This document shows, one piece after another, positions 26,011 through 35,413 of a stretch of 64,000 bases of DNA (positions are counted from its first letter, which is position 1; each line of letters begins with the position of its first letter). The stretch spans positions 1 to 64,000 of the forward strand of contig NZ_JXSS01000054.1 in the NCBI RefSeq assembly GCF_000855665.1. The letters are read 5' to 3'. Position numbers and translations under genes: made by a program. Below the pieces are notes generated by a model. That model had not been told where the DNA came from. It ran no database searches and saw only the letters and a program-made list of their open reading frames with translations. The stretch is from Lysobacter sp. A03. Lineage in GTDB: Bacteria > Pseudomonadota > Gammaproteobacteria > Xanthomonadales > Xanthomonadaceae.

Positions 26011-27108
26011 TCAGAACTTGATCGCATCGAGGCGGATCTTTCGGAATGGCTTCGACCACGTCGAATCCGCATGCGCGCGGCGAACGTACCCAACGCCCGT
26101 TCCGTTGGAGTACGCCGCGGCGCCGGCGCGTATCCGGATGAAGTTGGGCCAGCCACTCGGCCGCGGGTACATCTTCTCCGAGTGGATCAGCGCATCCTGC
26201 CCACGAGCTTCGTCAGCGGTCGTGACGCGAAATCGCTTTGTCACTCCGTCATCCCAATCCAGGACCGCGTGATTAATGCGGTGCTTGGAGGGAAGACGCC
26301 TCGCCGTCGCCTCGCCATATTCGCGGCTGACCGAGGTGGCCTCAGAAGCTTCGCGAAAATAGACGTTCGCCGTCGCGGTAAGCAGTTGTTGCTCGTTGAG
26401 CATGCGCACGTCGTTATCGCTCTTGACGTCGATCCAACCGTTGGCGAGCGGCAGCGAGTAGACGTCCCCGTCGTATGCCAAAAAAAGATGCCGTGGCGTG
26501 AGCGGCAGCAGGCAGATAGTCCCGGACGTTGCCAAGCCAGGCGCGCCGAGTCGTTCGTGTCCTGGACGCAAGTACCAGCGGTTCGTGTAAATAGCCGGGT
26601 CGTCGCTCGTGAAGAAATTGACGGCCGACCGATTGCGCAACAGGCATACCTTTAGGTCCTCCACAGCAGAAACCATTTCGGGGACCGCTGGCATCACCAG
26701 CTGGACGGCTTCCGCGATCGACGTTCGGAACTCCTCGGGCGCTCCTGTCGTGTCAACGATCTCGTCGGACATCGTCGCGAACGCCCGCGAAGCAGCTTCG
26801 GTTCTCAAGTGCTGCAGCACCCAGAACGCACGAAAGACCTCCCGATCAGCGCTAGTCAATATGTAACCTGGGACGGAGATCCGCGAAATTGCTGCGGAAT
26901 ACAGCCCTTCGATCACCTGCATCTTCTTTTCGTAGTGGAGGTCCTTGCCGTAGAAGTAGTCCGCGGAACATTGATTCTTCACCGGCGCATTCAGCACGGT
27001 GCGGCGGCGCGCGAAATTGAACAGGTTGATTGCCAAGCCTTCGCCGTCGAGCGTGAAGGGCCGCAGGTGGCAGCGCGGCACGAAATGCTGGTTCTTGAGT
27101 GCAGGCAT
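26011..27108 (-). CDS. DUF4238-domain protein
   Basis: 365 residues. The start MPALKNQHFVPRCHLRPFT is the diagnostic N-terminus of DUF4238 (QHYVPRFYLKxF in most members), and the mid-protein FFTSDDPAIYTNR is the second conserved block (TSDxP). The family is widespread on mobile elements and phage-defence regions and its biochemical role is not known to me. The C-terminal 90 residues (FRVTTADEARGQDALIHSEK) are not recognised. A promoter must lie in 27109-27497. Convergent with the small PD-(D/E)XK gene. Confidence 0.85.
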   Translation of the reverse strand: MPALKNQHFVPRCHLRPFTLDGEGLAINLFNFARRRTVLNAPVKNQCSADYFYGKDLHYEKKMQVIEGLYSAAISRISVPGYILTSADREVFRAFWVLQHLRTEAASRAFATMSDEIVDTTGAPEEFRTSIAEAVQLVMPAVPEMVSAVEDLKVCLLRNRSAVNFFTSDDPAIYTNRWYLRPGHERLGAPGLATSGTICLLPLTPRHLFLAYDGDVYSLPLANGWIDVKSDNDVRMLNEQQLLTATANVYFREASEATSVSREYGEATARRLPSKHRINHAVLDWDDGVTKRFRVTTADEARGQDALIHSEKMYPRPSGWPNFIRIRAGAAAYSNGTGVGYVRRAHADSTWSKPFRKIRLDAIKF

Positions 27109-27497
27109 GGGTCCCGAAGTCTGCCGTCAGGGGTTTTCCGGAGCAAGCCTTACGCCGCGAGGCGCGCCGCTCGTCAAGAGGCAACCATGGGGCAACTGCT
27201 ACCGGCCGAAGCTGCGACCCGAGCAGATAGTCGAGTCATCGGTCATCTCCGGAATGCCGACACTGCGAGGCATTAGGTCCGCTTTTGGCCGAAAGCAGAC
27301 GTAGGTCTCTTATCGAACCTTCATGCCACCTAGGGGCACATACAAGTGGCAAGTCCCGATGCAGTCGTCGCCAGCGTCCGGTTGTGTGCTGAATGAACTA
27401 GTGCGGCCCTTGTCGAGTGTCAGCTGGTGAGGACTTCGTCAAAGTCTTATGACAGCGCATAGATGCGACGTCACCCCGCTTTCGGTAGCGGTCTGAT
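27109..27497. other. Intergenic stretch, one palindromic repeat, no gene seen
   Basis: Copy 4 of the palindrome lies at 27277-27300. To its right the sequence runs without open frames up to the truncated IS3 element. Confidence 0.5.
27277..27300. repeat. Dispersed palindrome, copy 4
   Basis: GTCCGCTTTTGGCCGAAAG then CAGAC: arms GTCCGCTTT and AAAGCAGAC around TGGCCG. Confidence 0.65.
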
Positions 27498-27846
27498 CTA
27501 GAGCCAATGATTTCTGTAGCTGGCCTCGGCCAAGTCGTTTGCGTAGGCGGGCGGCCACCCGCCGAGTACGTTCTTCGGCCTCTCCTCGTTGTATTCGCGT
27601 CGCCAAGTTTCGATGAGGGTCCGCTCAGGCGACAGGCTCGTGAACCAATGCTCTTTGAGGCACTCGTCGCGGAACCGGCCGTTGAAGGGCTCGATGTAAC
27701 CGTTCTGGTTGGGCTCGCCAGGCTCGAACAAGCGCAGCTGCACGCCCGGCGGCGCTCATCTGCACCACCGCGAAGGCACGTCGTTCGCTCGAGCCTTCGC
27801 CAACCATGAATCGCACCTGCTCACGACGAGCCGGAGCGCTCACCAC
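27498..27846 (-). pseudogene. IS3-family OrfB, both ends kept with a large internal deletion
   Basis: The C-terminal part reads GEPNQNGYIEPFNGRFRDEC then LKEHWFTSLSPERTLIETWR, the end of an IS3 integrase (rve) domain after its last Glu. In another frame further right, SAPARREQVRFMVGEGSSER is the N-terminus of the same OrfB. The DDE core between them is deleted, with the junction near 27745. The element cannot transpose by itself. Confidence 0.85.
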
Positions 27847-28080
27847 TGTTTTTGAAGGACGTACTTAATCCCCTCGTTTTCAAGCACCTGCTCGGCCAGC
27901 AGCTTCTTCAGCCGTCAGTTCTCCGTCTCCAGCTCCTTCAGACGCTTGGCGTCGGGCACACTCATGCCGCCGAACTTCCCCGCCACGTCGTAGTACGACG
28001 CCGCGGAAGCCGTGCTTGCGGCACAGCTCCTGACCCGCATGCCGGCCTCGGGCCCGATGCCCCCCGGTTTTAAGTAGCAC
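27840..28080 (-). pseudogene. IS3-family OrfA remnant with frameshift and in-frame stop
   Basis: Pieces GQELCRKHGF (one frame), KFGGMSVPDAKRLKELETEN (another) and RLKKLLAEQVLENEGIKYVL form the usual OrfA order, but a frameshift and a TGA after LETEN break it. The OrfA stop lies at 27840-27842, overlapping OrfB by a few bases as in intact IS3 elements of the IS407 type. Together with OrfB this is a dead copy. Confidence 0.85.
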
Positions 28081-28400
28081 GTCGATCTGGAGGCCGATCC
28101 CAAGAGCCAGAATGCAACGTCAGTCGCAGCGAACGTTAAATGTGTGCTTGCAACTAGAGCCGTTCGCTCTCGAACGACTCGCAGTAACGAATCGCCGAAC
28201 TGCGCACAAGTGGCACACCCGTTCGTAAACTCGCAAACGATACTGTAGAACGCCAGATTGTTTACGGTGCAATGAGGGGAGTAGGCCTCGTTTGTGTTCA
28301 ACCTTGCGAGCAAGACGGTGCAACTATCTCCGTCTGTCGCAGATCATCCGCATCCTCCCATCCGGCATGATGCTGCTGGGTCTACCACTGAATACCGAGT
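28081..28400. other. No gene seen
   Basis: About 320 bases between the IS3 relic and the phage relic. An open frame on the minus strand is an extension of the OrfA remnant and does not look coding. Confidence 0.45.
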
Positions 28401-28802
28401 TCCGGGCGAGATTGCCGCCATCGCGGAGGGCTAGACCCGCACGCCATCGCGTATGACCGCTGGCGCATCGACCTGCTGAACGAGGAGTTCGACAACATAG
28501 GTCTATCGCTGCCGATGGTTCCGTGGGGGAAGGGCTTCACGGACATGGGGCCGGCGCTGGACGTGTTGGAAGCGGAGCTGTTTAACGCCCGCCTTGCACA
28601 CGGGATGGACCCAGTTCTAATCCTGTGCGCCGCTAACGCCTGCGTCACCAAAGACCCGGCAGGCAGTCGGAAATTGGACAAGAGCCGCACGACGGGCCGC
28701 ATAGACGGGATGGTGAGCCTGGCGATGGCTATCGGTGTTGCGCAGTCCGCCGAGGCACCCGCCGTCGATCTCTATGCCGAACGTGGCCTGATTTTCATCT
28801 AA
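28401..28802 (+). pseudogene. Phage terminase large subunit, C-terminal remnant
   Basis: HAIAYDRWRIDLLNEEFDN, then GPALDVLEAELFNARLAHGM, then RKLDKSRTTGRIDGMVSLAM, ending at TAA 28800-28802, correspond to the RNase H-like C-terminal end of terminase large subunits. The preceding EIAAIAEG-like sequence is in a different frame (shift near 28430). The ATPase and most of the nuclease are missing. Ten bases later comes a head-tail gene in the usual phage direction, so it is a decayed prophage edge. Confidence 0.75.
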
Positions 28803-28811
28803 GGAGCTGAC

Positions 28812-29129
28812 ATGTCGTTCATCACCCAAGAGTTGAACCACAAGATTGAGTTCCAGCGGTATGAGACGACCCAGAACGACGACGGCGACATCGTGACGGC
28901 GTGGGCTACCTACGCCAGTGCGTTTGCCAAGGTCGAGCCGCTGGGGCCGCGAATACTTCAGCGGGATTACTTCAGCGCGATGGCTGAGCAGGCAGAGGAC
29001 AGCATCAAGGTGACGATCCGCTACTAGGCAGGCATCAAGCCCGCCGGCCATCTGTTGGCGGCCGGTGAGCCGTGGGACTTCAAGTCGGGGCAGAACTTCA
29101 AGTTCCGCAACTGCGAATTGCTGCTGTAA
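28812..29129 (+). pseudogene. Phage head-tail closure protein gene broken by an amber stop
   Basis: Starts with a good AAGGAG site and ATG at 28812, MSFITQELNHKIEFQRYETT. After KVTIRY a TAG (29025-29027) interrupts, and the same frame continues AGIKPAGHLLAAGEPWDFKS...RNCELLL to TAA 29127-29129. The whole 105-codon reading matches the head-closure/adaptor size and pattern (VTIRYRxGI is the usual text at the stop). Apart from the stop the gene looks intact, so the mutation may be recent. Confidence 0.75.
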
Positions 29130-29264
29130 TGCAAACGAATCTAGCGCGTGGGGATGGGGGGTACGGGGCCCGCGCGTGACTTCAAGAACCTCGCCACCGT
29201 CAGCGTGCCGAGGTGGCTGAGGAAATCGCCAACCCGCCTACCAGAGTGATTCTCGGACAGCACC

Positions 29265-29300
29265 GACCCCCGCCACGGGCGATCCTGGCGGGGGTCTTTT
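29265..29300 (+). terminator. Strong rho-independent terminator of the phage remnant
   Basis: GACCCCCGCC, a 12-base loop and GGCGGGGGTC form a perfect ten-base stem followed by TTTT. Confidence 0.85.
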
Positions 29301-29368
29301 ATTGCTGGCGTTCGCTTAAGTGCACGCTGGACGCGGATTGCACTTACACCGCACTTAAGGGCGGGCAC

Positions 29369-29392
29369 AAAAAAGCCGACTCAAGGCCGGCT
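29369..29392 (-). terminator. Terminator of the tRNA-Pro transcript
   Basis: Read on the minus strand, AGCCG, a nine-base loop and CGGCT are followed by TTTTTT, placed 36 bases after the 3' end of the tRNA. Confidence 0.75.
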
Positions 29393-29427
29393 GTTTGTTG
29401 AAACGCTTGCTATATAAGGCCTGCAAG

Positions 29428-29504
<77 letters not shown>

Positions 29505-29639
29505 ACTGCAGAGCCGGTGATTGTAAGCACCGTCACGGGACTGCGCAAGGGGCGGGGGCCGTGCGCGGTCCGGCATTGAGTGGGCTGGGCCGCTAAACTG
29601 TGCGCCATCTATTGCGACGTTCTGTCACTGGAGTCCTGC

Positions 29640-31022
29640 TTGATCAAGCCGCGTACGCCTCCCGGGATCATGGAGCTGCTGCCCCGTGACCAGATTGCCT
29701 TCCAGCGCATGCTCGATGTCATCCGCCGCAACTACGAGCGCTTCGGGTTCCTGCCGGTGGAAACGCCGGTCATGGAGCTCTCGGACGTGCTGCTTACCAA
29801 ATCGGGCGGCGAGACCGAGCGCCAGGTCTACTTCGTCCAGTCCACCGGTGCGCTGGAGAAGGCCGCGGCGGGCGGGGAGGGCGTCCCGGAGCTGGCCCTG
29901 CGCTTTGACCTGACGGTACCGTTGGCGCGCTATGTGGCCGAACACGAGCACGACCTGACCTTCCCGTTCCGTCGCTATCAGATGCAGCGGGTGTACCGCG
30001 GCGAGCGCGCGCAGCGCGGCCGTTTCCGCGAGTTCTACCAGTGCGACATCGACGTCATTGGCAAGGATGCGCTGTCGGTGCGCTACGACGCCGAGATCCC
30101 CGCGGTCATCCACGCGGTGTTTTCCGAGCTGGCGATCGGCAAGTTCACCATCCAGCTCAACAACCGCAAGCTGCTGCGCGGCTTCTTCGAGGCGCAGGGC
30201 GTGGCGGATGGCGAGCTGCAGGCGCGGGTACTGCGCGAGGTCGACAAGATCGACAAGCGCGGTCCGGATTACGTCCGCGAGACCCTGACCGGTCCGGAAT
30301 TTTGCCTGCCGGCAGCTGCCGTCGACAGGATCCTGACCTTCGTCCAGGTCCGCTCGACCTCGCACTCGGACGCGCTGGCGCGTCTTGATGCGCTGGGTGA
30401 GGGCAACGAGGCGTTGCGCGAAGGCATTGCCGAACTGCGCGAGGTGCTGGAGCTGGTCCGGGCGATGGGCGTTCCCGAGTCCGACTACGCGCTCAACTTC
30501 TCCATCGCGCGCGGCCTGGATTACTACACCGGCACCGTTTACGAGACCACCTTGGATGACTACCCGCAGATCGGTTCGATCTGTTCCGGCGGCCGCTATG
30601 AGGATCTCGCCAGCCATTACACCAAGTCGAAATTGCCCGGCGTCGGCATCTCCATCGGCCTAACCCGGTTGTTCTGGCAGCTGCGAGAGGCCGGTCTGGT
30701 GGAAACCGCCGCCAGCTCGGTGCAGGTGTTGGTGACGCAGATGGACAGCGGCTCGCTGCCGGAGTGCCTGGCGATCGCCAACGATCTGCGCCATGCCGGC
30801 ATCAACACCGAAGTGGTGATGGAGTCGTCCAAGCTGGCGCGCCAGTTCAAGTATGCCGACCGTGCCGGGATCCGCTTCGTGGTCGTGTTGGGCGAGGACG
30901 AGATGGCCAAAGGCACTGTCACGGTCAAGGACCTGCGGCGCGCTGACCAGTTTGAGGTCGAAAGGTCAGAGTTGGCGCGCGCGCTGCGGGTCGAGCTGGC
31001 CCAGCCGGAGGTACAGCGATGA
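29640..31022 (+). CDS. hisS: Histidine--tRNA ligase (HisRS)
   Basis: 460 residues from a TTG start at 29640 ([20 protein letters not shown]), with GGAG nine bases before; the longer open frame from 29580 adds residues unlike HisRS. Class II synthetase features are motif 2-like [20 protein letters not shown], then [12 protein letters not shown], the HisA signature [13 protein letters not shown] and motif 3 [12 protein letters not shown]. The C-terminal anticodon-binding domain ([20 protein letters not shown]) is complete. It charges tRNA-His. The stop overlaps the next gene (ATGA), so the HAL-like enzyme is translationally coupled. Confidence 0.96.
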   Translation: MIKPRTPPGIMELLPRDQIAFQRMLDVIRRNYERFGFLPVETPVMELSDVLLTKSGGETERQVYFVQSTGALEKAAAGGEGVPELALRFDLTVPLARYVAEHEHDLTFPFRRYQMQRVYRGERAQRGRFREFYQCDIDVIGKDALSVRYDAEIPAVIHAVFSELAIGKFTIQLNNRKLLRGFFEAQGVADGELQARVLREVDKIDKRGPDYVRETLTGPEFCLPAAAVDRILTFVQVRSTSHSDALARLDALGEGNEALREGIAELREVLELVRAMGVPESDYALNFSIARGLDYYTGTVYETTLDDYPQIGSICSGGRYEDLASHYTKSKLPGVGISIGLTRLFWQLREAGLVETAASSVQVLVTQMDSGSLPECLAIANDLRHAGINTEVVMESSKLARQFKYADRAGIRFVVVLGEDEMAKGTVTVKDLRRADQFEVERSELARALRVELAQPEVQR

Positions 31023-32905
31023 AGCCGGTTCGTCTGGACGGGCGCTCGCTGACCCGCCGCGGACTGGTCGCGGTTGCCCATGGCGCTCACGTCGAGCTCG
31101 CTGCAGAGCAGTTGCCTGCCGTCGCGCGCGCCGCCGACTTCCTCGCCGAGCAGGTGCGACGCGAGGAGCCAATCTACGGCGTCTCCACCGGCTTTGGCAG
31201 CAATGCCGACCGCCTTCTGGGCGGTCGTCGTGTGCGCGAGGCGCTGCCCGGTGAGGAGCCGACCGGCGAGAGCCTGCATGCGGAGCTGCAACGCAACCTG
31301 ATCGTCACCCACGCGGTCTGCGTGGGCGAACCATTTCCCGCGGATGTGGTGCGCGCGATGCTCTGCATCCGCATCAATACCCTGATGCGTGGCCACTCCG
31401 GCGTGCGGGTGGAGACCTTGCAGGCGCTGGTGGCGATGCTCAACGCGGGCATCGTTCCCGTGGTGCCGCAGCTCGGTTCGGTTGGCGCCTCCGGGGATCT
31501 GGCACCGTTGTCGCATCTGGCGATTGTGCTGCTCGGTGGCGGCGAGGCGTTCTACCAGGGCGAGCGCATAAGTGGCGCCGACGCGTTGGAGCGTGCAGGC
31601 CTGGCGCCGGTCACCCTCTCCTACAAGGAAGGACTGGCGCTCAACAACGGCACCGCGCAGATGCTGGCCTGCGGCGTGCTGGCGCTGTCCAAGCTGGAGG
31701 ATCTGCTGGACACCGCCGACCTTGCCGCGGCGATGACCATCGATGCCTTCGCCGGCCGCCTGGGGGCGTTTGCGGAGAAGGTCCACGCCTTGCGGCCGCA
31801 CCCGGGCCAGGTCGAGGTTGCCGCCCACCTGCGCAAGCTGCTGGAAGGCTCCACGCTGTCGGATATTCCCTATCACCTGGTCCCCACGTTCAAGCCGTGG
31901 ACGGCAGAGAGCTGGGAGACACCGGATGCGCAGGCGCTGCGTTTCGACATCGGCTGGAACTGGGTCCCGCTGGACCAGCGCCACGGGCGGGAGAAGTTCT
32001 ACACCCGTTTCCGCCCGTTCAAGGGCGGCAAGAAGCACCAGCCGCAGGACAGCTATTCGCTGCGCTGCATCCCGCAGGTGCATGGCGCGGTCCGCGACGC
32101 GGTTGCACAGGCTGCGCGCGTGCTGGACATCGAACTCAACGCGCTGACCGACAACCCGATCATTTTCCCCGACGCGGATGCCGAGCACGTCGAGCAGCAG
32201 GTGATTTCCGCCGGCCACTTCCACGGCATGCCGCTGGCGCTGGCGATGAGCTACGTCAAGGCCGCCATTCCGGTGCTGGCGAGCATCTCCGAGCGCCGCC
32301 TCAACAAGCTGGTCGATCCGGCCACCAACGACGGCCTGCCGGCCTTCCTGATCGGCAACGAGGACGCGACCGAATCGGGCTTCATGATCGTGCAGTACAC
32401 CGCCGCGGCGATCGTCAACGACCTCACCAGCCGGGCGATGCCGGCCTCGGTGTATTCCATTCCCACCAGTGCCAACGCCGAGGACCACGTGTCGATGGGC
32501 GCCAACGAGGCACGACACGTGCTGGCCATGGCCGACGACCTGGGCAAGGTGCTGGGCCTGGAGCTGTACACCGCCGCCCAGGCGCTGGACCTGCGCACCG
32601 ACATGATCAACGCCGCCCGCGAGCTGGCCCGACAGGGCGACGTGGAAGCACTGGCGCAGAAGATCCAGGGCGTTCCGCGCAATGCGAACGACCATGCGAC
32701 GTTCCTGGCCGAGGTGGACGCCCTGCGCGCTGAACTGGCAGAGGCAGAGGCCTTCCATCCGGGCGATGCGGTGGCCGCCGCGCATGCGGCGATCCGGGCG
32801 CGGATCCCGTTCCTGGAGCGCGACCGCGCCCTGGATCGCGATGTCGCGGCTGCGGTGCAGCTGGTCGTTGACGGCGACGTGCTCGCGGCTGCGCGCAGCA
32901 GCTGA
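31019..32905 (+). CDS. hutH: Histidine ammonia-lyase family enzyme, long form with insert
   Basis: 628 residues against about 510 for typical HutH. HAL-family features are Tyr53 ([10 protein letters not shown]), the MIO cofactor tripeptide Ala157-Ser158-Gly159 ([15 protein letters not shown]), HPGQ (262-265), [15 protein letters not shown] (344-358), and [14 protein letters not shown]. The substrate-selectivity pair is Thr97-His98 ([12 protein letters not shown]), near the SH of histidine lyases and unlike the FL or HL of phenylalanine or tyrosine lyases. An aromatic-rich insert of about 45-50 residues ([18 protein letters not shown] onwards, about 280-340) and a C-terminal extension are unusual. 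It deaminates histidine to urocanate if HAL; no other hut gene lies in the window. Coupled to hisS by a four-base overlap. Confidence 0.85.
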   Translation: MKPVRLDGRSLTRRGLVAVAHGAHVELAAEQLPAVARAADFLAEQVRREEPIYGVSTGFGSNADRLLGGRRVREALPGEEPTGESLHAELQRNLIVTHAVCVGEPFPADVVRAMLCIRINTLMRGHSGVRVETLQALVAMLNAGIVPVVPQLGSVGASGDLAPLSHLAIVLLGGGEAFYQGERISGADALERAGLAPVTLSYKEGLALNNGTAQMLACGVLALSKLEDLLDTADLAAAMTIDAFAGRLGAFAEKVHALRPHPGQVEVAAHLRKLLEGSTLSDIPYHLVPTFKPWTAESWETPDAQALRFDIGWNWVPLDQRHGREKFYTRFRPFKGGKKHQPQDSYSLRCIPQVHGAVRDAVAQAARVLDIELNALTDNPIIFPDADAEHVEQQVISAGHFHGMPLALAMSYVKAAIPVLASISERRLNKLVDPATNDGLPAFLIGNEDATESGFMIVQYTAAAIVNDLTSRAMPASVYSIPTSANAEDHVSMGANEARHVLAMADDLGKVLGLELYTAAQALDLRTDMINAARELARQGDVEALAQKIQGVPRNANDHATFLAEVDALRAELAEAEAFHPGDAVAAAHAAIRARIPFLERDRALDRDVAAAVQLVVDGDVLAAARSS

Positions 32906-32950
32906 TCGCGGGTACGTCCGCCGCAGCGCTGCTCGAATGCAGCGCGCGGC

Positions 32951-34825
32951 TCAGCTCGTCGGGGCGGGCTGATCGACGTCCCAGCGTACGCAATTGCGCC
33001 CTTCCGCCTTCGCCCGGTACAGCGCGTCGTCGGCCTGTTGCAGGGCGCCCGCCACCTGAGTGCTGCCGTCCAGGTGAAGCTGGTGCACGCCGATGCTGGC
33101 GGTGAGGTGGATCGTCAGTCCGGCCGTTTCGCACGGCGCTTGATCCAGCCCGCGGCGCAGACCCTCCGCGACGCGCATGGCTGCCTCGCGGTCCTTGCCG
33201 GGCAGGGCGACGACGAACTCCTCGCCGCCGAATCGCGCGAACAACGCACTGTGCTCGCGCAAGGCCTGGCTAAGGATGTGTGCGCTGAAACGCAGGCACT
33301 CATCGCCAACCAGATGGCCGTGCCGGTCATTGATGTCCTTGAAGTGGTCAAGGTCGATCATCAGCAGTGACAGCGGCTGGTGCAGGCGGTGCGCCTCGTT
33401 CATCAGTTGCTGGAACCGATCCATGAAATGGGCGCGCGTGTGCAGTCCGGTGAGGCTGTCGCGTTGGCTGGACTCGCGCAGACGGGCGTGTGCGTGACCC
33501 AATTGGTCGAGCGCCAGCCGCAGCTCGGAGGTACGCTGCTCGACCTTCTGTGCCAGTTCTTCGCGGCCGGCGCGGATGATGCGCTCGTTCTCGTGCCGCA
33601 GTGCGGAGTAGCGGTAGCTGAGTGCGATCGACAGCAGCAGCATCTCGGTGGCAGAGCCGATCTGCACGCCGTATTCGGTGATGAAGGTTTTCGGCAACAC
33701 GCCAAATGCGAGCGCGGCGAACATTCCCGTGCCAACGAGGAACAAACCCCACGCGAGCAGGAAGATACGCCCCGGTTTGTAGCCGCGCGCGGTCACCACG
33801 ATCGACTCAATGGCGATCCAGGCGATGCTGACAAACACGGCGGCCGAGACGACCGGCGTCGCTATCCGGTAGGGGAGCCAGATGGACGCGATCCCCCAGG
33901 CCACAAAGAACGCGATCATTGCCAGGCCGATCAGATCCCCGAGCCGCCAGCGGGTGCGCAGCTCCAGGAAGTAGCGCGCGAACTGCTGCATGCCGATCTG
34001 GGCCAGGCAGATCGAGAGGGGCACGGCCTTGTCCGCCAGCCACGGAGATTTCGGCCACAGGTATTCAAAGCCCAGGCCGTTGAGCGTGAACAGCACCAGC
34101 CCGAACGCGGAGATGTGCAGCAGGTACCAGAAGTAGCTGGGGTCGCGCAGCCGTAACCACAGCACCAGGTTGTAGAAAAACAGCGCGAGCAGGATGCCGT
34201 AGTACAGCCCGATTCCGAACTGGGCGTCGCGCGACACCTCAGCGAAGGCGCCCGGGGTGTACAGCCATAGCGGTACCTGCATCGAGCTCTGACTGCTGAC
34301 GCGCACCAGCAGGTCGACCGGCGGTCCCGGTGGCACGTTGACCCAGAAATTCGGCATCCGGTAGCGGATGCTGCGCGCCTCGAAGGGCAGGGCGTCTCCA
34401 CCGACGTGGGTATCGATGCGGCCATCGGCATGCAGCGTGTGCACCTCGATGTGGTCGCTCAGCGCATATTTCTGGACGAGCAGCCAGCGTGGCTCGCGCG
34501 CGTTGGAATTCACGATGCGCGTGTGGAACCAGAGCGCGCCGGGCTGGAAGCCAAACGCGGTCTTGTTGCCCGGCAGCGGCACGAAGCCGCCGGAGTCCAG
34601 CACCTTGCGCGCGGCAGCGAGGTCGTCCTGGCCTTCCACATCGTGGTACACGCTGACGTAGGGCGTGAGTTCAAGGCGCGAGGTCTGGATGTCCAGCTGC
34701 AGCACCGGGCGCGTCTCGACGGGATCGATCGTGGCAGAGGGGCCGGCATGCAAAGCCGCGGACACGCTCGCGAGCGCCAGCCACGCCAGCACGCCGCGCC
34801 ATCCCGACAGCTTCCTGCCCTTCAT
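32951..34825 (-). CDS. 7TMR-DISM diguanylate cyclase
   Basis: 624 residues. An N-terminal signal (WRGVLAWLALASVSAALHAG) precedes an extracellular 7TMR-DISMED2-type ligand domain (about 40-180, with FGFQPGALWFHTRIVNS), seven membrane helices (about 205-405, from FGIGLYYGILLALFFYNLVL), a short coiled linker and a GGDEF domain (about 460-615). The active site is ARFGGEEFVVALPG and the entry motif RDSLTGLHTRAHFMD is normal, so cyclic-di-GMP synthesis is expected. The RxxD inhibitory I-site expected just before GGEEF is not seen, so product inhibition may be absent. It is divergent from the his regulator. It senses an unknown small carbohydrate-type ligand by analogy. Confidence 0.92.
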   Translation of the reverse strand: MKGRKLSGWRGVLAWLALASVSAALHAGPSATIDPVETRPVLQLDIQTSRLELTPYVSVYHDVEGQDDLAAARKVLDSGGFVPLPGNKTAFGFQPGALWFHTRIVNSNAREPRWLLVQKYALSDHIEVHTLHADGRIDTHVGGDALPFEARSIRYRMPNFWVNVPPGPPVDLLVRVSSQSSMQVPLWLYTPGAFAEVSRDAQFGIGLYYGILLALFFYNLVLWLRLRDPSYFWYLLHISAFGLVLFTLNGLGFEYLWPKSPWLADKAVPLSICLAQIGMQQFARYFLELRTRWRLGDLIGLAMIAFFVAWGIASIWLPYRIATPVVSAAVFVSIAWIAIESIVVTARGYKPGRIFLLAWGLFLVGTGMFAALAFGVLPKTFITEYGVQIGSATEMLLLSIALSYRYSALRHENERIIRAGREELAQKVEQRTSELRLALDQLGHAHARLRESSQRDSLTGLHTRAHFMDRFQQLMNEAHRLHQPLSLLMIDLDHFKDINDRHGHLVGDECLRFSAHILSQALREHSALFARFGGEEFVVALPGKDREAAMRVAEGLRRGLDQAPCETAGLTIHLTASIGVHQLHLDGSTQVAGALQQADDALYRAKAEGRNCVRWDVDQPAPTS

Positions 34826-34935
34826 CGGATATCCCCGTTTCTGCCTTTGCGATCTCCTGCTCGCCGACCCGCACGCTTGCCGCGATTCCTACAGGCGGTG
34901 CTTGTCCCCAACAGAATCCTACCCCTGCAACACCC

Positions 34936-34978
34936 TTGACGGAATCAGGAGCGTGCAATAACGTAACAGCACGTTATT
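34936..34978 (+). promoter_or_regulatory. Promoter and operator of the TrpR-like gene / his operon
   Basis: A TTGACG -35 box (34936-34941) is 17 bases from TAACGT (34959-34964), a weak -10. An inverted repeat AATAACGT-N6-ACGTTATT (34957-34964 and 34971-34978) overlaps it, and GTTATTAC/ATTATTAC follow as further half-sites. This is the layout expected for an autoregulated TrpR-family repressor; the gene starts 18 bases later. Confidence 0.7.
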
Positions 34979-34995
34979 ACATTATTACACTCTTC

Positions 34996-35319
34996 ATGAA
35001 GCGACAAGCAAGCAATTCGCACAACCCCGCAGACGATCTGGACGCACTTTCCGAGGCGCTTGGCGCCCTGCAAAGCCGCGAAGACGTGCGCGCGTTTCTG
35101 CTCGATCTGTGCACCCCGGCTGAGCTGGAAGCGATGACGGGTCGCTGGCGGGTCGTGCCGCTGCTGTTGCAGGGCATCCCCTATCGCGAGATCCATTCGC
35201 GCACGCAGGTCAGCGTCACCACCATCGGGCGGGTGGCCCGGACCATTGACCATGGCGCCGGTGGCTATGCCGCGGCGATCCGCCATACCGACCCGGAACT
35301 GCATCCAGGCGACGCCTGA
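34996..35319 (+). CDS. TrpR/YerC-family repressor, probable regulator of histidine biosynthesis
   Basis: 107 residues from ATG 34996; the open frame upstream runs through the operator. The TrpR-like helix-turn-helix is [18 protein letters not shown], then [20 protein letters not shown] (about residues 35-80), with no tryptophan-specific context. From memory, xanthomonad and firmicute YerC-type members (called HisR in regulon reconstructions) are predicted to control the his operon, and it is here the first gene before hisG. A palindrome overlaps its promoter, suggesting autoregulation. Its ligand is unknown, presumably histidine or a pathway product. Confidence 0.88.
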   Translation: MKRQASNSHNPADDLDALSEALGALQSREDVRAFLLDLCTPAELEAMTGRWRVVPLLLQGIPYREIHSRTQVSVTTIGRVARTIDHGAGGYAAAIRHTDPELHPGDA

Positions 35320-35413
35320 ACTGCCAGCCGCTTCACCCTCGATTCCTCGCTCCTCCCCCATTTCCCCATTGCGTCGCTGCCCACCGGCACGATGCACGCT
35401 TCCGGATTTCCCC

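Noticed and set aside
25939-26655. 238-codon open frame opposite the DUF4238 gene
   Set aside because: The minus strand has the clear family signature; this is its shadow.
30617-32785. 722-codon open frame opposite the HAL-like gene
   Set aside because: High-GC shadow of a well-recognised enzyme; Gln/Arg/His-rich text.
35320-35413. Histidine attenuator leader before hisG
   Set aside because: No short frame with a run of His codons is present.
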